Positions 4,549 through 8,662 of a stretch of 8,662 nucleotides of DNA are shown piece by piece (positions within the stretch are counted from its first letter, which is position 1; each line of letters begins with the position of its first letter). Source of the DNA: Candidatus Omnitrophota bacterium (GTDB lineage Bacteria; Omnitrophota; Gorgyraeia; Tantalellales; Tantalellaceae); contig DAOVKF010000065.1 in the NCBI GenBank assembly GCA_030631915.1, forward strand, positions 1 to 8,662, in the 5' to 3' direction. The notes beneath the pieces are model-generated. The model was not told the DNA's origin. It worked only from the letters and a program-made list of their open reading frames with translations, and did not search any database. The position numbers and the translations under genes are program-made.

Positions 4549-7213
4549 GTCCATGCGCTCCGTCTATCTCTTTTTTGAACTCTTCCATCTTTTTCAGGGC
4601 GTCAATAGGGGTTAAACTATTGAGATCCAGTTCCCGCAACTTCCCGATAACGGGATCCTCCCCGGCCCCGGTTTCGAAAAAATTCAGCTGTCTCTCAGGC
4701 GCTGCGCTCTTCAGGGAAAAACGGCCGCAGATATTCCCCAGCAGTGAGTCCTTCTGAAGATTATTCAGTATCTCGCGGGCCCTCGAGACCACTCCGTCAG
4801 GCATGCCGGCCAGTTTTGCCACGTGGACGCCGAAACTCTCGTCACAGTTGCCCTCAACGACCTTGTAAAGAAAAATGACCTCATCCCTCCATTCACGCAC
4901 CGCAAGATTATAATTCCTGACGCCGTTAAATATCTGCGACAGTTCGGTGAGTTCGTGAAAATGGGTGGCGAACAGGGTCCTGGCGTCGGAAAGATGCCTG
5001 CATATATATTCCACAACCGCCCATGCGATCGAGACCCCGTCAAAGGTGCTCGTTCCCCTGCCTATCTCATCCAGAATAATAAGGCTTCCGCGGGTGGCAT
5101 TATTGAGTATATTCGCGGTCTCCAGCATCTCCACCATGAAAGTGCTCATGCCTCTGTGCAGCCTGTCAGATGCTCCTACCCGCGTAAACACCCGGTCCAC
5201 CACGCTTATAACCGCCTTTCCCGCCGGCACAAAGCTCCCCATCTGCGCCATTATAGTGATGAGAGCCACCTGCCGGATAAAGGTCGATTTTCCAGCCATG
5301 TTGGAGCCGGTTATTATAAATATATTTCCTTCCTCTCGTCCCATGTTCACGTCATTGGGGACAAACTCCTTATCCCTGAGCAGCCTCTCAAGTACGGGAT
5401 GACGTCCGTCCGTTATGCGCAGGACATTCTCCGAGTTCACTTCAGGACGCACGTAACCGTTCTTTACGGCGACCTCCGAGAAAACAACCAGGACATCCAG
5501 GTCGGCCACGCAGCATGCTGTCCGCTTCAAACGTTCTATCTCCCGTCCCACCCTGTCCCGTAACCTGCAAAATATGCCGTATTCCACCGCTTTTATACGC
5601 TCTTCTGCCCCTATTATCTTCGACTCGTATCTCTTCAACTCGTCCGTGATAAACCTTTCCGCGTTTATCAACGTCTGTTTGCGGATATAATCCGTCGGGA
5701 CCGAATCCAGATTCGCATTGGTCACTTCTATGTAATAACCGAATATCCTGTTATACGCTACTTTTAACGAACTTATACCGGTCCTCCTGACCTCCCGTTC
5801 CTTGAGCCGCGTAAGCCAGTCTTTTCCGTTGGCGATCATATCCCTCAGCTCATCCGCTTCGGCATCATACCCCGGCCTTATAAGCCCTCCTTCCTTCACG
5901 GCGATCGGTGGATCATCCGTGACACACTCGTCTATCCACGTAGTGACATCCTGAAAGCTATCGAGCCGTGACGCTATATCTTCAAGTTTTTTCGGCAAAG
6001 GCCCTGTCAAGAAGCGGCGCAGCTCCCCGATGTTCTTAAGAGAAGAGGAAAGCGCGGCCAGATCCCTCCCGTTAGCGGACCCTAAACTGACTTTATTGGA
6101 AAGCCGGTCGATATCATATACCCTGTCCAGGACCTTCCCGATATGTTCCCTGCCGGCCGTCTCATCGTAAAAATACTGAACAGCGTCGAGCCGTTCTTTA
6201 ATGCCTTCCATATCCAGCAGAGGATTCAATATCCATTGTTTGAGCCGCCGCTTGCCCATTGGGGTCTTCGCCTTATCGAGCACTTCCAGCAATGTCCCTT
6301 TTTGAGAAAGGTCCTCCATGTTCTGTATGAGTTCCAGGTTCCGCTGAGAATTCCGATCCAGTGTCATGAACTGGCTCACGCTGTACGTGTTTATCGCATC
6401 AATGTTACTGAGGCTTGATCTCTGGGTGCTTTTAAGGTATTTCAGAAGGGCCCCTGCCGCGCATATTGCCAGTTCCATGTCCTGGCATCCGAAACCGGAG
6501 AGGTCCCGGACCGAAAAATGATCTTTGAGCTCCTTGAGGGAAAATTCGTAATCGAACAACCAGTCATCATGGACGGTAATGAGCCCGCTGTTCGCGTCTC
6601 TTATATCGTGAAAACGTTTTTCCTGTGTAAAACTTTCCGGGACGAGACATTCCGAGGGTGATATCTTGTACAGTTCGGCGAAAAAATCCTCCTGATCATG
6701 CAGTTCAGTGACGCGGAACTCCCCCGTGGATATATCCGCGTACGCCATCCCGCAGCTCTCCCCGCGCGGATACACGGAAAGGAGGTAATTATTGACGGAT
6801 GCTTCTAAAAGTTCGTCCGCTATAAATGTACCGGGTGTTATGACCTTGACTATTTTACGCTCAACGATCTTTTTACCGGGCTCTGCCCCGCGCGCAACCG
6901 AAGGATCGGACCCGCGGCCGGCCGAAGGGGCGGATTCTTCCATCTGCTCGCATATGGCTACTTTTTTCCCGTTCTTGATAAGCCGCGCGATATAGCTATC
7001 AGCGGCATGGTGGGGGATCCCGCACATGGGCACTTTACCGCCCTTGCTGGATCCTCTGGAAGTCAAAGTGATATGAAGTATCCGGCTGGCCTCTTTCGCG
7101 TCGTCAAAAAACATCTCATAAAAATCACCGAGCCGGAAAAATAATATGGAGTCCTTCTGCTGCTCCTTGATCTTGAGATATTGCCTTATCATGGGCGTGA
7201 GGCCGGCGCTCAT
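4520..7213 (-). CDS. mutS: DNA mismatch recognition ATPase MutS
   Basis: MutS scans DNA for mispairs and small loops and recruits MutL. At 897 aa it is a little longer than typical MutS1 (about 855). The mismatch-reading motif GDFYEMF (29-35, F31 and E33) is intact, so this is MutS1 and not MutS2. The lever/clamp region runs through about 280-580, including NRIFGYYIEVT (488-498). The ATPase has Walker A GSNMAGKST (636-644), the GMSTFMVEM signature loop (688-696), Walker B LIILDEIGRG (711-720) and the ATHFHELTEL switch (749-758). QLNFF (842-846) fits a beta-clamp-binding peptide, and LTPIDALKKM (867-876) is the conserved tail. An insertion near residues 92-114 contains a tandem 8-residue duplication. 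The gene starts 6 nt after the rplQ stop; GGGA (7223-7226), nine bases before the ATG, overlaps the last rplQ codons and is a weak ribosome site. It is co-transcribed with mutL, which it overlaps. Confidence 0.98.
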   Translation of the reverse strand: MSAGLTPMIRQYLKIKEQQKDSILFFRLGDFYEMFFDDAKEASRILHITLTSRGSSKGGKVPMCGIPHHAADSYIARLIKNGKKVAICEQMEESAPSAGRGSDPSVARGAEPGKKIVERKIVKVITPGTFIADELLEASVNNYLLSVYPRGESCGMAYADISTGEFRVTELHDQEDFFAELYKISPSECLVPESFTQEKRFHDIRDANSGLITVHDDWLFDYEFSLKELKDHFSVRDLSGFGCQDMELAICAAGALLKYLKSTQRSSLSNIDAINTYSVSQFMTLDRNSQRNLELIQNMEDLSQKGTLLEVLDKAKTPMGKRRLKQWILNPLLDMEGIKERLDAVQYFYDETAGREHIGKVLDRVYDIDRLSNKVSLGSANGRDLAALSSSLKNIGELRRFLTGPLPKKLEDIASRLDSFQDVTTWIDECVTDDPPIAVKEGGLIRPGYDAEADELRDMIANGKDWLTRLKEREVRRTGISSLKVAYNRIFGYYIEVTNANLDSVPTDYIRKQTLINAERFITDELKRYESKIIGAEERIKAVEYGIFCRLRDRVGREIERLKRTACCVADLDVLVVFSEVAVKNGYVRPEVNSENVLRITDGRHPVLERLLRDKEFVPNDVNMGREEGNIFIITGSNMAGKSTFIRQVALITIMAQMGSFVPAGKAVISVVDRVFTRVGASDRLHRGMSTFMVEMLETANILNNATRGSLIILDEIGRGTSTFDGVSIAWAVVEYICRHLSDARTLFATHFHELTELSQIFNGVRNYNLAVREWRDEVIFLYKVVEGNCDESFGVHVAKLAGMPDGVVSRAREILNNLQKDSLLGNICGRFSLKSAAPERQLNFFETGAGEDPVIGKLRELDLNSLTPIDALKKMEEFKKEIDGAHGHDGIKDPPA
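4558..4561 (-). promoter_or_regulatory. mutL ribosome binding site that decides the start codon
   Basis: GGAG on the minus strand lies inside the mutS coding end. Spacing is 3 nt to the ATG at 4554 and 9 nt to the ATG at 4548. The second spacing is close to the bacterial optimum, so the shorter MutL start is favoured. Confidence 0.5.
6881..6928 (-). repeat. Imperfect 24-bp tandem duplication inside mutS
   Basis: The minus strand reads CCTTCGGCCGGCCGCGGG and then, 24 bases later, CCTTCGGTTGCGCGCGGG (14 of 18 positions the same). In frame it encodes PSAGRGSD followed by PSVARGAE (residues 96-111). It accounts for most of a 16-residue excess over E. coli MutS between the CEQ motif (88-90) and VERK (117-120), in a surface loop near the end of the mismatch-binding domain. 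The reading frame is kept, so the gene is not broken. Confidence 0.65.
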
Positions 7214-7219
7214 ACTTAT

Positions 7220-7837
7220 CTATCCCATGGATTTTCGTCGGAATACCCTGAAAAGGCCTTTCCGGGTCATCTTTTTCTGTTCCGTCTTCGCCTTTTCTTT
7301 TCGGACATCTTCGACGGAGCGTTCCTCCTTTTCTTCGATCTTCAGCTCCGGGGCCGCATGCTTCTGTTCCTTGCCCTCTTTGGCCTCCGCTTCCCCTTTT
7401 TTCTTCGCCTTTATCTCTTCCTTCAAGGGCTTCTTCGGACCTCCGGATACCCCCAAAAGCTCCTCATCCGGGATCGTCCTTCTGGTGAGTTCCATTATTA
7501 CCATACGCGCCCCATCGCCTCTTCTATTGCCCAGCGGCATTATGCGCGTATATCCTCCGGGGACATCCTTATATAAGGGGCCCAGTTCCGCGAACAACAT
7601 CCGGACAGCATCCCTGTCGCAAAGCTTGCGAAAAACCTGCCTTCTGGCAACGAGGGATCCGGGGTCCTTTTTTGCCGCTGTTATCAGCGGCTCCGCGAAA
7701 CACCTCAATGCTTTGGCTTTAGCCATCGTGGTCTCGAGCCTTTGATATTTGAACAGGCTGTTCGCCATGTTCTTCAGCATGGCCTTTCGATGGCTTATAT
7801 TCCTGCTTATCCTTCCCCTCTTTTTCTGATGCCTCAT
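7220..7837 (-). CDS. rplQ: Large ribosomal subunit protein bL17 with long charged C-terminal extension
   Basis: bL17 binds 23S rRNA domain III near the peptide exit tunnel. Residues 1-118 hold the family core: MRHQKKRGRISR (1-12), SHRKAMLKNMANSL (15-28), RLETTMAKAKALR (33-45), AEPLITAAKK (48-57) and GGYTRI (94-99) with the NRRGDGARMVIMEL block (104-117). Typical bL17 is about 115-130 aa; this one is 205. The extra 85 residues are mainly Lys, Glu and Ala with a short basic end (TRKGLFRVFRRKSMG), have no recognisable fold and are probably disordered. The gene begins 43 nt after the rpoA stop, the usual end of the alpha operon, and an AGGGA-like site (around 7843-7847) lies 5-6 nt before the ATG. 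The stop is 6 nt from mutS, leaving no room for a terminator, so mutS and mutL likely share its transcript. Confidence 0.96.
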   Translation of the reverse strand: MRHQKKRGRISRNISHRKAMLKNMANSLFKYQRLETTMAKAKALRCFAEPLITAAKKDPGSLVARRQVFRKLCDRDAVRMLFAELGPLYKDVPGGYTRIMPLGNRRGDGARMVIMELTRRTIPDEELLGVSGGPKKPLKEEIKAKKKGEAEAKEGKEQKHAAPELKIEEKEERSVEDVRKEKAKTEQKKMTRKGLFRVFRRKSMG

Positions 7838-7880
7838 CTATATCCCTTTCCCCGCCGGCCGCTGATCCGCGCCTGAACGA

Positions 7881-8662
7881 TCACTCTTCGCTAACGTCCA
7901 TTCCAAGATGCAGCCCCATTGATCCGAGAATATTATTGATCTCCGTTAATGATTTCTTACCAAAGTTCTTGTATTTCAGCATCTCCGCTTCTTTCCTTCG
8001 CACAAGGTCCCTTATCGTCCTGATGTCGGCCTCGGCCAGACAATTGGAACTCCTGACCGACAGCTCGAGCTCGGAAATGGACTTGGACAGTTTTTTCTCC
8101 ATTTCCTCCTTGTCCCTTGTGCCTTCTTCCTCCTCTTCCTCCTCTTCCGGCAGTTTCCCGATCTGCATAAACACGTCAAGATGGCGCTGGAATATGTTTG
8201 CCGCATAAAGCAGGGTCTCTTTGGGCTCCATACCTCCATTTGTGTATATTTCAAGTATAAGCTTGTCATAATCGGTAATATGCCCCACCCTGGTATCCAT
8301 TACACCGATATTCACCCTCTTAACAGGGGAATACAATGAATCTATCGCGATCACACCGATAGCCTCATCGCCGGATTTGTTCCTTTCGGCAGGGACATAT
8401 CCGCGGCCGCGTTCGACCGTCATTTCGATCTCCAGCTTTACGTTTTCCGTCAACGTCGCGATGTGGTGGTCCGGGTTAATTATTTCCACTGTTCCATCGG
8501 TCGTGATATTTCCGGCGGTCACTTCCCCCTTTTTGCCTGCGGAGAGGAATATGGGCTTCGGCTCCTTGAAATGAGACCTGAGCACCAGCCCTTTTATGTT
8601 CAGTATGATCTGAGAAACCTCTTCCAGAACACCGGGAATATGGGAAAACTCGTGCTGGATGC
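7881..8662 (-). CDS. rpoA: RNA polymerase alpha subunit, 5' end cut by window edge
   Basis: Alpha dimerises to start RNA polymerase assembly, and its C-terminal domain contacts UP-element DNA and activators. The frame is open to the right edge and 259 residues are visible; by comparison with E. coli (329 aa) about 60-65 N-terminal residues are missing. Visible residues 1-170 finish the N-terminal domain (GVLEEVSQIILNIKGL at 10-25, VERGRGYVPAE at 82-92, SPVKRVNIGV at 111-120). A linker follows with eight consecutive glutamates (172-179). The alpha-CTD runs from about 196: VRSSNCL (202-208) and GKKSLTEI (234-241), where R203, N206 and K236 match the E. coli DNA-contact residues R265, N268 and K298. 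A GTG at 8585 in this frame is internal and not the start. The stop is TGA at 7883-7881. With rplQ downstream this is the normal end of the alpha operon. Confidence 0.97.
   Translation of the reverse strand, partial: IQHEFSHIPGVLEEVSQIILNIKGLVLRSHFKEPKPIFLSAGKKGEVTAGNITTDGTVEIINPDHHIATLTENVKLEIEMTVERGRGYVPAERNKSGDEAIGVIAIDSLYSPVKRVNIGVMDTRVGHITDYDKLILEIYTNGGMEPKETLLYAANIFQRHLDVFMQIGKLPEEEEEEEEGTRDKEEMEKKLSKSISELELSVRSSNCLAEADIRTIRDLVRRKEAEMLKYKNFGKKSLTEINNILGSMGLHLGMDVSEE
8124..8147 (-). repeat. Purine microsatellite encoding eight glutamates in the alpha-subunit linker
   Basis: Eight consecutive GAA/GAG codons encode an oligo-glutamate stretch between the alpha N- and C-terminal domains. 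On the mRNA strand the tract contains GAGGAGG twice, which closely matches the anti-Shine-Dalgarno complement. The repeat is in frame and could change length by slippage without a frameshift only in steps of three bases. Confidence 0.7.

Noticed and set aside
4823..5563. 246-codon plus-strand open frame
   Set aside because: It is a mirror of the MutS ATPase region. Absence of stops follows from the codon bias of mutS, and the product shows no motif.
7146..7745. 199-codon plus-strand open frame, Ser/Phe-rich
   Set aside because: It is antisense to rplQ. The Ser/Phe richness is the reverse-complement image of Lys/Glu codons in the L17 tail, not a membrane protein.
8586..8662. rpoA starting at the GTG at 8585
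   Set aside because: The 25 codons upstream continue the conserved alpha N-terminal domain to the window edge, so the GTG is an internal valine.

Overview
This 8.7 kb bacterial window carries seven protein-coding genes, all on the minus strand. The first and last run off the window edges. Coding density is very high except for one 352-base gap (967-1318). No rRNA, tRNA, CRISPR array, transposase, integrase or phage gene is visible. Lineage cannot be fixed from sequence alone. The RNA polymerase alpha subunit has a bacterial C-terminal domain. MutL carries the intrinsic endonuclease motif found in bacteria that lack MutH. The secreted nuclease looks like a lipoprotein, which fits a diderm or another lineage with a lipoprotein pathway. 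A deep-branching environmental bacterium of the Omnitrophota/PVC kind is a guess, held with low confidence.

In transcription order (right to left) the layout is: rpoA (partial, 3' three quarters) - 43 nt - rplQ with a long charged C-terminal tail - 6 nt - mutS - 29 nt overlap - mutL - 22 nt containing a hairpin - nth - 13 nt - a lipoprotein thermonuclease (SNase) with an extra C-terminal beta-rich domain. The short gaps and overlaps, and the absence of terminator-like structures between genes, suggest one transcript that couples the alpha operon end (RNAP alpha and L17) to mismatch repair (MutS, MutL) and base-excision repair (endonuclease III). The transcript's promoter lies outside the window.

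After the nuclease gene comes the only real intergenic region. It holds a 149-bp element with 35-nt near-perfect inverted arms, a weak terminator-like hairpin at its centre, a G-rich tract with G-quadruplex potential, and a plausible sigma70-type promoter. That promoter reads into the last gene, a class I (type Ib) aspartate aminotransferase cut off by the left edge (322 residues visible).

Most of the content is recognisable housekeeping. The points worth a second look are the repair/transcription gene linkage, the inverted-repeat element, a tandem 8-residue duplication inside the MutS mismatch-recognition region, the L17 tail, the oligo-glutamate alpha linker whose mRNA mimics Shine-Dalgarno sites, the hairpin at the mutL/nth junction, and the two-domain secreted nuclease. 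I did not find convincing evidence of a wholly new biological system.
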